DNA of 64,000 bases from Paracoccaceae bacterium. GTDB taxonomy: Bacteria > Pseudomonadota > Alphaproteobacteria > Rhodobacterales > Rhodobacteraceae. The notes beneath the pieces were generated by a model. The model did no database searches, had not been told where the DNA came from, and worked only from the letters and a program-made list of their open reading frames with translations. Positions 9,224 to 18,003 of this stretch are shown piece after piece. The position numbers were made by a program, and so were the translations under genes. The stretch's first letter is position 1. Every line of letters begins with the position of its first letter. The stretch lies in the NCBI GenBank assembly GCA_033344815.1, contig JAWPMR010000001.1:4326136-4390135 (forward strand), read 5' to 3'.

Positions 9224-9982
9224 CTACACCTCCGCGACGTTACAAAGCTGGATGGCGCCACTCACTTTCTGAGCGAGGCTGATCAGTTTGCCGCCGATTT
9301 CGTATCTGTATTCCTTTGCAAAACGTCGGATTGGTCCTACCGCACCGACACTAAAGGTTGCCCCGATGTTTCCCACGGTGACAGGGGCGGCGACGCTGGC
9401 AATGCCAAGGTCGATTTCCTGGTCACAATCCGCAAACCCAAGCTCGACGATTTTGCTGAATTCAGCGCGCAGATCGTCGGGCGTGATCTTGGTGTGTTCA
9501 GTGTACTGTTTCATGCTGTTGGACAGGATACAGTCCTGAAAGGCAGGTTCGGCAAAGGCCGCGATCGCCTTGGAACACGAACAGGCATGCATGGGTCGCA
9601 CCCCAAGGCCCGGGTGAATGAACGCGCGCGCAGGATCATCTGGAGTCTCGACCTGTATGATCTCTACTTTTCTGTCGCGGAATCGGGCGAGAAAGACAGT
9701 TTCGTTGAATTGTACTGCCGCTGTCTTGAGCAGGGGCGCTGCACATCTGCGCACGTCCAGGTCAGCTTTCCCTAAAAGCGCGATGCGGATCAATCGTTCG
9801 CCGATAATGTATTTGCCGTCTTCGCCGGGTTGATCCAGCAGTTTTTGCTCCTGCAAAGACTGGATCAGGCGGTAACATGTGGGTTTCGGCAGGCCGGTTG
9901 CCTTTTGTATTTCAGACACAAAGACAGGTCTGCCCGCAACAGCCACAATTTCCAACACCGCAGTCAGGCGATCAAGATGCAT
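9224..9982 (-). CDS. IclR-family transcriptional regulator
   Basis: A 252-residue regulator: N-terminal winged HTH (about residues 1-65, with VSEIQKATGLPKPTCYRLIQ) and a C-terminal IclR effector domain with GVRPMHACSCSKAIAAF and the late EIDLGIASVAAPV block that lines the ligand pocket. The protein lies 81 bp upstream of mtoX on the same strand, so it is the likely regulator of that operon and possibly of itself. A short palindrome sits just before its start. The ligand is not known; a C1-sulfur metabolite would fit the neighbours. Confidence 0.88.
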   Translation of the reverse strand: MHLDRLTAVLEIVAVAGRPVFVSEIQKATGLPKPTCYRLIQSLQEQKLLDQPGEDGKYIIGERLIRIALLGKADLDVRRCAAPLLKTAAVQFNETVFLARFRDRKVEIIQVETPDDPARAFIHPGLGVRPMHACSCSKAIAAFAEPAFQDCILSNSMKQYTEHTKITPDDLRAEFSKIVELGFADCDQEIDLGIASVAAPVTVGNIGATFSVGAVGPIRRFAKEYRYEIGGKLISLAQKVSGAIQLCNVAEV

Positions 9983-9990
9983 AAAACGAT

Positions 9991-10005
9991 TCTCAATTCA
10001 TGAGA
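9991..10005. promoter_or_regulatory. Short palindrome upstream of iclR-type gene
   Basis: Arms TCTCA and TGAGA with a five-base AT-rich centre, nine bases before the regulator's ATG. IclR proteins bind palindromes of about 15 bp, so this is a candidate autoregulatory operator. Confidence 0.4.
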
Positions 10006-10593
10006 GAGGTTTTCGAAAGGTGAGACTGTCGGCGATACAATGCAAGGTTTTTAATGCCCGTGTGCCGGCCTTTTGGTTCGAAACAGCCGGGTGACCTTGG
10101 CAAAGGACATGCAATTTCCTTTATCTTGAGGCTTTTTTCGGTCCAACTTCACGTGCGGCGTTCGTGAAATTTCGCTTCTGGGGCTGGATCGCGCTGATCC
10201 TACGGCAACAACAAACGATGCATCGGCTCGAGGCGCGCAGGGGGTTTCCGCCAGTACAAATGGTGTTTCGCGTATCGGGTTTTATTAGCGGCACGGCTCA
10301 CGAAGCGAACTGTTTCGTCGGTTCCCTGCGTCCGCACTCTGCTCCACTCCATGGAAGCTTTATCTGGCGGACTTGGATCTTAGAGTGTGAGGTTACACCA
10401 ATCGAGGGGCTGGCAACTGCGCGTCGCATTCTTCGGTGCCTATTGAACGGAATGCTTTCAACGGCACGCTGCATAGGCTGAGCGTGACATTAGCGTTGCC
10501 GGTCATTTGCATGTCGCATCCAGGGCGGGTTTTTCACAAAGTGATGAGAGGATGCACGCGTGGGCCGTTTCATTGTCACAACTCGCGCGTTCC

Positions 10594-10678
10594 GGATCAG
10601 GCGACATTTGCAAACAGCCGATCTATGCCAGTTTGCAAAGGCGTTCCAATCGGACAATTCACGTAGTTCGCCTGATCC
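10594..10678. repeat. Nested inverted repeats downstream of urtE
   Basis: Outer arms GGATCAGGCGA (10594-10604) and TCGCCTGATCC (10668-10678) match over 11 bases. Inside them TTTGCAAAC (10607-10615) and GTTTGCAAA (10631-10639) match over nine. The element begins 60 bases after the urtE stop. It could fold as a branched hairpin in the urt 3' end, or the inner half-sites could be a protein site. No T tract follows on either strand. Confidence 0.5.
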
Positions 10679-10737
10679 CGAGGGTAACACCCACACTATC
10701 CCAAATGGGCGAAAGAGTTTGTGATCTCGACTTTAAA

Positions 10738-11433
10738 TCAGAGCGCGAGATCTTGAATCAAAGCTTCTTTGGAATAAGCGGATTTGGCGTTGCGCCGCTT
10801 CACACGACCACGCTCCAGAATGATAAAAATATCGCCAAGCGCATAGGCAAAGTCAGCGTTTTGTTCGACCAGCACGATGGCCATGTCTCCAACCGTTCGC
10901 AGTTTGCGCAACGCATCGCCAATCTGTTCGATGACATTGGGCTGAATTCCCTCCGTCGGCTCATCCAGAAGCAAAACCTTGGGTTTCATGATCAGCGCTC
11001 TTGCGATTGCAAGCTGTTGTTGCTGCCCGCCGGACAGATCCCCCCCCCGGCGCGCCTGCATGTCGCGCAGCACGGGAAACAGGTCAAACACCGCTTCAGG
11101 AACGAAATGTTCCGTCTTTGGCAAACATGCAAAGCCGGTTTGCAAATTTTCCAGCACGCTCATCATCGGAAAGACTTCCCGGCCCTGGGGCACGTAAGCA
11201 ATTCCGGCGCGCGCTGCGAAAACCGCAGGGATCTTCCGCCAGGATTGATCGCCAACGGAAATCTCACCTTTGGAGGCAGCCTGCCGTCCGGCGATGGCCT
11301 TCAGAAGGCTGGTCTTACCGACCCCGTTGTTACCCATCAGTGCGGTGATTTCGCCCCGTGCGGCCTTTAGCGAGACATCGTAAAGGATCTGGCTTTGACC
11401 ATAGTGCAGATCGAGGTTTTCCACTTCAAGCAT
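10738..11433 (-). CDS. urtE: Urea ABC transporter ATPase UrtE
   Basis: A 231-residue LivF-type ATPase. Walker A is GNNGVGKTS (residues 34-42), the signature LSGGQQQQLAIARAL and Walker B VLLLDEPTEGIQP are intact, followed by an H-loop region where VLVEQN replaces the common His, as in LivF/UrtE. The GIQP after the Walker B is typical of UrtE. ATG 11433 overlaps urtD by eight bases; an earlier frame start at 11454 would lengthen the overlap. It is last in urtABCDE and energises high-affinity urea import with UrtD. Confidence 0.93.
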   Translation of the reverse strand: MLEVENLDLHYGQSQILYDVSLKAARGEITALMGNNGVGKTSLLKAIAGRQAASKGEISVGDQSWRKIPAVFAARAGIAYVPQGREVFPMMSVLENLQTGFACLPKTEHFVPEAVFDLFPVLRDMQARRGGDLSGGQQQQLAIARALIMKPKVLLLDEPTEGIQPNVIEQIGDALRKLRTVGDMAIVLVEQNADFAYALGDIFIILERGRVKRRNAKSAYSKEALIQDLAL

Positions 11434-12175
11434 GACCACGTCCCAAATAGACATCGATCACAGTCTGATTTGATGTGACATGATCCAGACTGCCCTCGGC
11501 CAGAACGGACCCCTCATGCAGCACGGTCACCTTGCAATCGAGGCGGCGCACGAATTCCATATCGTGCTCCACGACAACAACGGCCCGTGTCTTGGCCGCC
11601 TTTTTCAGGATATCCGTGGTTTTCTCGCGTTCCTCTACGGTCATGCCGGCGGCAGGTTCATCCACCAGCAGCAGGCGAGGGTCCTGTGCCAGTAACATAC
11701 CGATCTCCAACCATTGTTTCTGGCCGTGGCTGAGTTCTCCGGCAATGCGGGTCAGGCTGTCCAACAGTCCGATTTCGCTGGCAATCTCTTCGATCCGGGC
11801 CGCGTTTCTTGAGGTCTTTTTATGCATCAGAACGGCGAATGGGCCGCGCGGGGTCTTTAGCGCCATGGCGAGGTTCTGGCGCACGGTTTGCGCCTCGAAT
11901 ACGGTGGGTTTCTGAAATTTGCGGCCGATCCCTTCCATCGCGATCTCGCTTTCAGACATACCCAAAAGCGAGATGTTGCGCTCACCCCAGATCACGTGGC
12001 CTTCATCCGGTTTTGTCTTGCCCGTGACGATGTCCATAAAGGTGGTTTTGCCAGCGCCATTAGGCCCGATGATGGCACGCAATTCAGCCTCGGCAAATTG
12101 GATCGACAGGCTGTTTATGGCGCGAAAACCATCGAATGTGACGGTGACACCATCGACTTCCAGAAGCGTGCTCAT
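11426..12175 (-). CDS. urtD: Urea ABC transporter ATPase UrtD
   Basis: A 249-residue LivG-type ATPase with Walker A GPNGAGKTT (residues 37-45), signature ELSHGQKQWLEIGMLL and Walker B LLLVDEPAAGM, followed by VVVEHDMEFVR with the switch histidine. The SHGQKQWLEIGM variant is characteristic of UrtD. ATG 12175 overlaps the urtC stop as ATGA, so it is translationally coupled; the frame extends upstream to a GTG at 12283, which would lie wholly inside urtC and is unlikely. Confidence 0.93.
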   Translation of the reverse strand: MSTLLEVDGVTVTFDGFRAINSLSIQFAEAELRAIIGPNGAGKTTFMDIVTGKTKPDEGHVIWGERNISLLGMSESEIAMEGIGRKFQKPTVFEAQTVRQNLAMALKTPRGPFAVLMHKKTSRNAARIEEIASEIGLLDSLTRIAGELSHGQKQWLEIGMLLAQDPRLLLVDEPAAGMTVEEREKTTDILKKAAKTRAVVVVEHDMEFVRRLDCKVTVLHEGSVLAEGSLDHVTSNQTVIDVYLGRGHA

Positions 12176-13338
12176 GAGGGTTTCCTGACCAGATAATCGA
12201 AGAGCCCGCCAATGCCTTTGGGGAAAAACAATGTGACGGCGACAAAGGAAACGCCCAACAGCACGAGCCACCAGTCGGTCCACTGGATCGTGTAGAAACC
12301 AAGGTTGATGTCTGGTGCGCCGCCCCCGGTGAACCAGCTTGACAGCAGCGAGACAAGAGCGGCACCGATCACCGCGCCGTAAAGCCTGCCGCGGCCGCCA
12401 ATGGCGACCCAGACTGCAAGATAAATGGAGGTGATGGGTGCGATTTCACCGGGATTGATAATCCCCGCCTGCGGGTAATAGAGCGCGCCGGCGATGCCGG
12501 AAACCACCGCCGTGATGGTAAAGATGAAGAGTTTGTAGCTTTCGACGTGGTATCCGAGGAAACGCACGCGAGCCTCATTGTCGCGGATGCCTTTGACCAC
12601 GCTGCCCATCTTTCCCGAAAGGACCCAGGCGAAGAACACATAGCCTGCGGCCAATGCCAAGGCCGAAACAATGAAGAAAACGATGGAGATTGTGGCTTGC
12701 GGCGTGGCCTCGAAACCGGGGATGTTTTGCAGGCCTGACAGGCCGTTGTTGCCGCGCAAACCACTGTCGTTCTGGAACAGATAAAGTGCCAGCGCCAATG
12801 TCATCGCCTGGGTCAGGATTGACAGATAGACGCCGGTCACGCGGGAGCGGAATGCCAGCCAGCCAAAGACCAGCGCCAGCAACCCGGGGATGAGCACGAC
12901 CATGGCCAATTGCAAGAACAGGCTGTCCGCGAAGGCCCAGATCAGCGGGAATTCAGAGCTGCCAACCACGCCAAAGATCTGGTTGCCAATGGCGTCTGAA
13001 ATTTCCTGCGGCGTAGCAGGGAGCGTCTGGCCTGAGAGGCTTTCCAGCACGATGCCTTCGGTGCGCGCATACATCAGCCACATGCCCACGGCATATCCAC
13101 CGATCCCGAAGAAGGCGAAATGACCCAGTGACAGGATCCCGCAATAACCCCAGACCACATCCATTGCGATGGCAATGAGACACAGACAAAGCGTTTTCCC
13201 AAGCGTTTTGACGAAGGACGTGGAGATCATGCCCACGCCGGTCACCTCTGACATCAGCGTAACGATGACCGTAAAGAGACCGAGGGCGGCGAGGAACCAG
13301 AGTACGGATGGGTTTTGAGCGATGAAGGTGTTTTTCAT
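12172..13338 (-). CDS. urtC: Urea ABC transporter permease UrtC
   Basis: A 388-residue LivM-type permease with about ten membrane helices. Conserved blocks WGYCGILSLGHFAFFGIGGY, GNNGLSGLQNIPGF and the cytoplasmic EAA-type loop KGIRDNEARVRFLGY are clear. The ATG at 13338 lies four bases past the urtB stop; a GTG seven codons upstream is possible. It pairs with UrtB to form the urea channel in the inner membrane. Confidence 0.92.
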   Translation of the reverse strand: MKNTFIAQNPSVLWFLAALGLFTVIVTLMSEVTGVGMISTSFVKTLGKTLCLCLIAIAMDVVWGYCGILSLGHFAFFGIGGYAVGMWLMYARTEGIVLESLSGQTLPATPQEISDAIGNQIFGVVGSSEFPLIWAFADSLFLQLAMVVLIPGLLALVFGWLAFRSRVTGVYLSILTQAMTLALALYLFQNDSGLRGNNGLSGLQNIPGFEATPQATISIVFFIVSALALAAGYVFFAWVLSGKMGSVVKGIRDNEARVRFLGYHVESYKLFIFTITAVVSGIAGALYYPQAGIINPGEIAPITSIYLAVWVAIGGRGRLYGAVIGAALVSLLSSWFTGGGAPDINLGFYTIQWTDWWLVLLGVSFVAVTLFFPKGIGGLFDYLVRKPS

Positions 13339-13342
13339 GGGG

Positions 13343-15268
13343 TCAATCCGCCGCCGCACGGCCCTTGGGTGCGACGATGCCCTTGGGTCGGAATTGAATA
13401 AACAGGATAATGAAAAGGATCATATAGGTTTGTGCCGCCAATGTGTTGGAGGGGTTAAGCCATTCAATGCCTTTTTGCAGGAAGCCGATCATTGAGGCGC
13501 CCGCAAGTGTCCCCCAGACATTGCCAACGCCGCCGACAACCACAGTCATAAAGCTTTGAACGATGTATTCGGACCCCATTTCGGAAGTCACTTTGGCGTA
13601 AAGCCCAATGGCCACACCTGCAATTCCCGCGATGCCGGAGCCCAATCCGAAGGTCAGCATATTGATGCGATCCGGGTTGATCCCCACGGAGGCCGCCATG
13701 CCGGGGTTTTGCGTCACCGCGCGGACTTCAAGCCCCAACCGGGTGCGTTTGAGAACGAACAGGATGAGCGTGAGGAAAATCAAGGCCAGTACAAAGATGG
13801 CGATGCGGATGTAGCTGACCTGAATGACATCCGAGATCACCCAGGCCCCGTCCAACCAGCCCGGCGAAGTGAGGGGGCGCGCCTGTGTGCCAAAAATATT
13901 TTTAGCCAGCTGTTGCAAAGCGACGGAAATGCCGAATGTCGCGAGCAGGGTTTCTAACGGCCGGTGGTAGAGGTGACGGATCACAAGGCGTTCCATCGCA
14001 ACGCCCGCGCCAAAGGTCACCGCAAAGGCCAGCGGCAAGGCCACAAGGATCGAGACGGTGTAATCGGGGATGAACAATTGCACCACATAGCCCGTATAAG
14101 CCCCCATCATGATGAATTCGCCATGGGCCATATTGATGACCCCCATGACGCCAAATGTGATGGCCAACCCGATGGCAGCTAGGAAGTAGATAGACGCCAG
14201 AGACAGACCGTCAATCGCCAGATCAATGGTCTGTTCAACGCCGACCCTCTGCTCGACGGACGCCAGCGCGGCAGCGGCGGCATCGGTAATGGCGGCGTCT
14301 GTTTCATCATAGATTTCGTAGAAAACATAAGCACCTAAAGTAGCGTCGCGGGTCTGCTCGGTAATCAAGGGAGGTTCAAGCTCCGCCCTGGCAAGCTGTG
14401 CGTAAGCACGTTCGCGTGCAGCGTCGGTGTTCAGTTGTGCGACGGGAACATCTCCTACACGCCCCGCCTCGATGTGTCGCTCCAACGCGGCACGAATGAC
14501 ATCTGGTGGCGTGCGGGGTGGGGCAAATCCTGCGTCAACCAATTGTGCATAAAATGCATCCGGAGCCGTCAAGGGATCGAGAATCTGTGCGACATTGCCC
14601 TGCGGTGGCGTCGCAGCCACGCCCGCTTCCACAGTCAGGATCTGATTAAGAACACTGCGCGCTTCTACGCTTGTATCTTCGGCCAGACTGGCAATCGCGG
14701 TAATACGATCCTCGGGTGTGTCTCCAAACCGCGCCGTCATGAAGTTTGCCAATTGTGTCTTGCGGGCTTTCAGGGCGGGGTCAGGTTCGCCATCGATGGA
14801 AGCAATCAACGGGCCCAGTTGTGACGCGTCGGGACGGCGCGCGATGGAGGCCACGGCCGTTTCACGCCGTGTCAGGTCAGGATCTTCCAGTTGAAACTGA
14901 ACAAGCGCGGTGCCGATCACGCGGCGTACACCACCATTGGGCTTGAGATTGGTGAAATCGGATTTAGGCGCTTTGCTCTCAGCGCCGGTATCAATGTCTT
15001 TCAGCGCGAGGTTGTCGCCATCAGCCGTGGCAATGAAAAACTGACCGTCGTCGCGTTTCCATACATTTCTGGCGGCCCATTCTTCAAGAAATTCAGTGAC
15101 TTGGGGCAGACCTGAAGCGCTCAGATCTTCCAACAGCACATTCACTGTTCTGCGCGACGGTTTAGAGACCTCGTCAGCATGGATTTGCAGGAGTTGTTGC
15201 AGATCTTGCGCGTTGGCGGAAAAGGCGCTGCCACAACACAGGGCGATGGCAAGAAGGACGCGGCGCAT
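13343..15268 (-). CDS. urtB: Urea ABC transporter permease UrtB with long exported N-terminal region
   Basis: A 641-residue protein. Residues 1-20 form a signal peptide (LLAIALCCGSAFSANA). About residues 25-340 are a soluble region of helical repeats, expected in the periplasm. From about residue 350 comes a LivH-type permease with INMAHGEFIMMGAYTGYVVQ, ERLVIRHLYHRPLETLLATF and AVTQNPGMAASVGINPDRI. The long N-terminal extension is normal for UrtB and absent in LivH. It follows urtA after a strong hairpin. Confidence 0.92.
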   Translation of the reverse strand: MRRVLLAIALCCGSAFSANAQDLQQLLQIHADEVSKPSRRTVNVLLEDLSASGLPQVTEFLEEWAARNVWKRDDGQFFIATADGDNLALKDIDTGAESKAPKSDFTNLKPNGGVRRVIGTALVQFQLEDPDLTRRETAVASIARRPDASQLGPLIASIDGEPDPALKARKTQLANFMTARFGDTPEDRITAIASLAEDTSVEARSVLNQILTVEAGVAATPPQGNVAQILDPLTAPDAFYAQLVDAGFAPPRTPPDVIRAALERHIEAGRVGDVPVAQLNTDAARERAYAQLARAELEPPLITEQTRDATLGAYVFYEIYDETDAAITDAAAAALASVEQRVGVEQTIDLAIDGLSLASIYFLAAIGLAITFGVMGVINMAHGEFIMMGAYTGYVVQLFIPDYTVSILVALPLAFAVTFGAGVAMERLVIRHLYHRPLETLLATFGISVALQQLAKNIFGTQARPLTSPGWLDGAWVISDVIQVSYIRIAIFVLALIFLTLILFVLKRTRLGLEVRAVTQNPGMAASVGINPDRINMLTFGLGSGIAGIAGVAIGLYAKVTSEMGSEYIVQSFMTVVVGGVGNVWGTLAGASMIGFLQKGIEWLNPSNTLAAQTYMILFIILFIQFRPKGIVAPKGRAAAD

Positions 15269-15302
15269 AATTCTGGCTTTCGGTGGAAGAATGGTCGTGA
15301 TG

Positions 15303-15335
15303 TGCGGGGCCGGGACAAGAATGCCCGGCCCCGCA
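15303..15335 (-). promoter_or_regulatory. Strong hairpin between urtA and urtB
   Basis: Perfect 12-base arms (TGCGGGGCCGGG and its complement) with a nine-base loop, starting nine bases after the urtA stop. No U tract follows on the minus strand, so it is more likely an mRNA-stabilising or partial attenuation element that keeps the binding-protein message in excess than a full terminator. Confidence 0.6.
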
Positions 15336-15343
15336 GAAAAGGG

Positions 15344-16630
15344 TCAGTAGTTCGAGGTCAACTGAACGCAGGTTTTGGTCTCGATGTTATACATGCCGCA
15401 GCCCAGTTCCTTCCAGTCAGAGGTCAGAACCTTGGAGGCTGGCAGGAAATCGGTCCATGCATCACCGGGCACCTCTTTGGTCTGGGAAATGATGTCGAAT
15501 TGACCGTCAGCGGTGATTTCACCTATCAGAACCGGCTTGGCGAGGTGATGGTTTGGCAGCATGACAGCTGTTCCGCCGGTCAGGTTCGGAAATTCCTGAC
15601 CATACATGGCGGTGCGAACTGCATCCACATCGGTGGTGCCTGCCGCTGTGGCCGCATTTACCCACATGTTGAAGCCGATGTAATGCGCTTCCATTGGGTC
15701 GTTGGTCACGCGCTCTTCACCGGCGAAGTCCTTCCATGCTGAGATGAATTCAGCGTTGGCATCAGTTTCAGCCGACTGGAAGTAATTCCAAGCGGCCAGG
15801 TGACCAACCAGATTGGACGTGTCCAGTCCGGAAAGCTCTTCTTCACCCACCGAGAACGCCACAACGGGGATATCATCTGCCGAGACGCCCGCCGCTGCCA
15901 ATTCCTTGTAGAAACCGATGTTGGCGTCGCCGTTGATTGTGGAAATCACACCAACCTGCTTGCCATCTTCACCCAAGGCCACAACGTCAGCGACGATTGT
16001 TGCCCAGTCAGAATGTCCAAAAGGCGTGTAATTTACGAAGATGTCGTCCGCCGCGATGTCGTTGTCCTTGAGATATTGTTCAAGAATATTGTTCGTGGTG
16101 CGCGGGTACACGTAATCCGTACCCAGAAGTGCGAATTTCTCGACGCCAAGTTCCTCAAGGAAATAATCCACCGCCGGAATCGCCTGTTGGTTCGGGGCGG
16201 CACCGGTGTAGAAAACATTTCTGGAGCTTTCTTCGCCTTCATACTGGACAGGGTAGAACAGCAGGCCATTCAATTCCTCGATCACAGGCAGAACGGATTT
16301 GCGACTTACGCTTGTCCAATTGCCAAAGATCACATCGACCTCATGCACGGTCAGGAGTTCGCGCGCCTTTTCGGCAAACAACGGCCAATCAGAGGCCGGA
16401 TCGACCACAACCGCTTCGACCTGACAACCCAGAACGCCGCCGGCTGCGTTTTGCTTTTCGATCAGCATCAGCATGGTATCTTTGAGTGTGGTTTCGGAAA
16501 TCGCCATTGTTCCGGAAAGCGAGTGCAGAACACCAACCTTGATAGGATCGGCACATTCCGCCCATGCCAGTGTCGACGTGCCCATCAGAGCAGCGGCAGT
16601 AATTGCAGTTAATTTCAGCTTGCGAGCCAT
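15344..16630 (-). CDS. urtA: Urea ABC transporter substrate-binding protein UrtA
   Basis: A 428-residue periplasmic binding protein with a signal peptide (residues 1-23, cleavage after TLAWA) and the UrtA/AmiC-type fold. Typical blocks are IKVGVLHSLSGTMAISETTL, DPASDWPLFAEKARELL, VDVIFGNWTSVSRKSVLPV and FYPVQYEGEESSRNVFYTGA. ATG 16630 is supported by AGGGA upstream and by the signal peptide starting there. It is the first gene of urtABCDE; urt operons are usually nitrogen-controlled, but I could not assign an NtrC site. Confidence 0.94.
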   Translation of the reverse strand: MARKLKLTAITAAALMGTSTLAWAECADPIKVGVLHSLSGTMAISETTLKDTMLMLIEKQNAAGGVLGCQVEAVVVDPASDWPLFAEKARELLTVHEVDVIFGNWTSVSRKSVLPVIEELNGLLFYPVQYEGEESSRNVFYTGAAPNQQAIPAVDYFLEELGVEKFALLGTDYVYPRTTNNILEQYLKDNDIAADDIFVNYTPFGHSDWATIVADVVALGEDGKQVGVISTINGDANIGFYKELAAAGVSADDIPVVAFSVGEEELSGLDTSNLVGHLAAWNYFQSAETDANAEFISAWKDFAGEERVTNDPMEAHYIGFNMWVNAATAAGTTDVDAVRTAMYGQEFPNLTGGTAVMLPNHHLAKPVLIGEITADGQFDIISQTKEVPGDAWTDFLPASKVLTSDWKELGCGMYNIETKTCVQLTSNY

Positions 16631-17073
16631 AAATCTATCGTCCCTGTTATCGCTGCGGGTGGGTCGGAAACCGCGAGCAGCGCTTCCTCGAATGGTCCAA
16701 CGAATATCGTCAGGACCCGCAACAGTTGTGTGTAGTCGCATGACGGAGAGTATCTGAAGGATAATCCGCCCCGCGGGATCTGCGCTCCAAAGAGCATGGA
16801 CAGTTCGACGCAAGCGGACACAATTTGCCAGTCCGCGCCTGTTAAACAGGCGTGAATCGTGGGGTTTCAAAAAGAGCATCGATTAAAATATAGACTTATG
16901 CGCAAAATTTGAGCTTTGAGGGAATCTTGACTGCTTCTTGGGCATGCGGGCCTGTGATGTTTTTTATGTGCGCAGATGGGCTTGCAGCGCAAAATTGTTT
17001 AGGGTTCCCGAGGTTTTAGGTGTTGCTTTGGCGGCATTGGAACCTCACGCGGGCATCAGGTGCATCCATCAAT
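16631..17073. other. 443-bp leader upstream of urtA
   Basis: Promoter region of the urt operon, AT-rich around 16880-16920. No gene is seen and no convincing NtrC or sigma-54 match could be fixed by eye. Confidence 0.5.
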
Positions 17074-18003
17074 TTAACCCGCATTCTGGCTGAGCTTGGC
17101 CAGAAGCGACCTGCGCCTTTGGGGGTTGTTGGGTAACACCAATGCGCGTTCGGCAGCAAACTTCCCTGTGTATGGTCCGTTAAACAAAACCCGCGACCCT
17201 TCGTATTCAGCAAGTTGCAGATTATTCGCAAAGCTATGTCCGAGGCCAGCAATGCGGTATCCAGGGGCGGTTGCGACAGGCTCGAGATACCCTTCAATCG
17301 ACAGCTGGCCCAAGGCTCCTGCCGCGCCGACAAAGCGGTTGCTCACGAGGTCGGTGGCCTGGATCCGGCTGCGCGCAGCTTCATAGTTCCCTATGATGGT
17401 GGCAAATGAGCCACCCGCCAAGCTGGCGACACCGCGTCCACGGATATCAGTCTCACCCAAGCGAACAGCGCCAAATGATCGCCTCACGTCGCCCGAGATC
17501 AAATCGCGCTGCGACCTGGTCGGGGCCACCCGGCTTGCAATCACGCTTGTGCCACGCCACAGCCCAGAGACTGCGACACGCAGACCGACAGTGATATCGC
17601 TCAGCGCGGTCTCGAGCGCTACATCAATCCCGTTTACCACAATTCTTGATGCATCGGCTGAAACGGAACTGACCCGCCCGACAAGCGGATATGTGACGTG
17701 AACGCGTCTGGCCACAAGGTTGTCTGGTGATCCGGCGGCCTCAACGGTCAGGCTGTCTCCGATCATCAGATCCTTGCGATCAATCTGGCCAAAACCATCG
17801 CTGAATTTTGTAAGAGTATCGGTTTCCAAGCGGTTACCGCTTACGATCAGGTTTTCGGAATGCGTCAAAACGCCCACGATACCGGTGCCGCCGATTCCGC
17901 CTTCGACGTCCCGTTTGGCGGATTGTGCCCAAGCGGCACCAGGCAGAAATGCTGTTGATAATCCCGCCATGACTGCGCGGCGCGACAGGGTATCAATCGT
18001 CAT
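17074..18003 (-). CDS. DUF5666-type exported protein with Tat-like signal
   Basis: A 309-residue protein with an SRRAVMAG twin-arginine motif and a hydrophobic stretch ending at AAWAQS, so export folded to the periplasm is likely. The body consists of repeated small beta domains (ENLIVSGNRLETDT, SRIVVNGIDVALE, VGLRVAVSGLW) as in DUF5666. The start lies within the last 11 bases of the DUF6502 gene, so the two are coupled. The function is unknown; the pair recurs in proteobacteria and a cell-envelope role is a guess. Confidence 0.75.
   Translation of the reverse strand: MTIDTLSRRAVMAGLSTAFLPGAAWAQSAKRDVEGGIGGTGIVGVLTHSENLIVSGNRLETDTLTKFSDGFGQIDRKDLMIGDSLTVEAAGSPDNLVARRVHVTYPLVGRVSSVSADASRIVVNGIDVALETALSDITVGLRVAVSGLWRGTSVIASRVAPTRSQRDLISGDVRRSFGAVRLGETDIRGRGVASLAGGSFATIIGNYEAARSRIQATDLVSNRFVGAAGALGQLSIEGYLEPVATAPGYRIAGLGHSFANNLQLAEYEGSRVLFNGPYTGKFAAERALVLPNNPQRRRSLLAKLSQNAG

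Larger units (their letters stand above)
9983..10737. other. 755-bp interval between iclR-type gene and urtE
   Basis: No convincing gene. It holds the small palindrome near 10000 and a nested inverted repeat at 10594-10678, described separately. Short open frames have no recognisable product. Confidence 0.5.
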
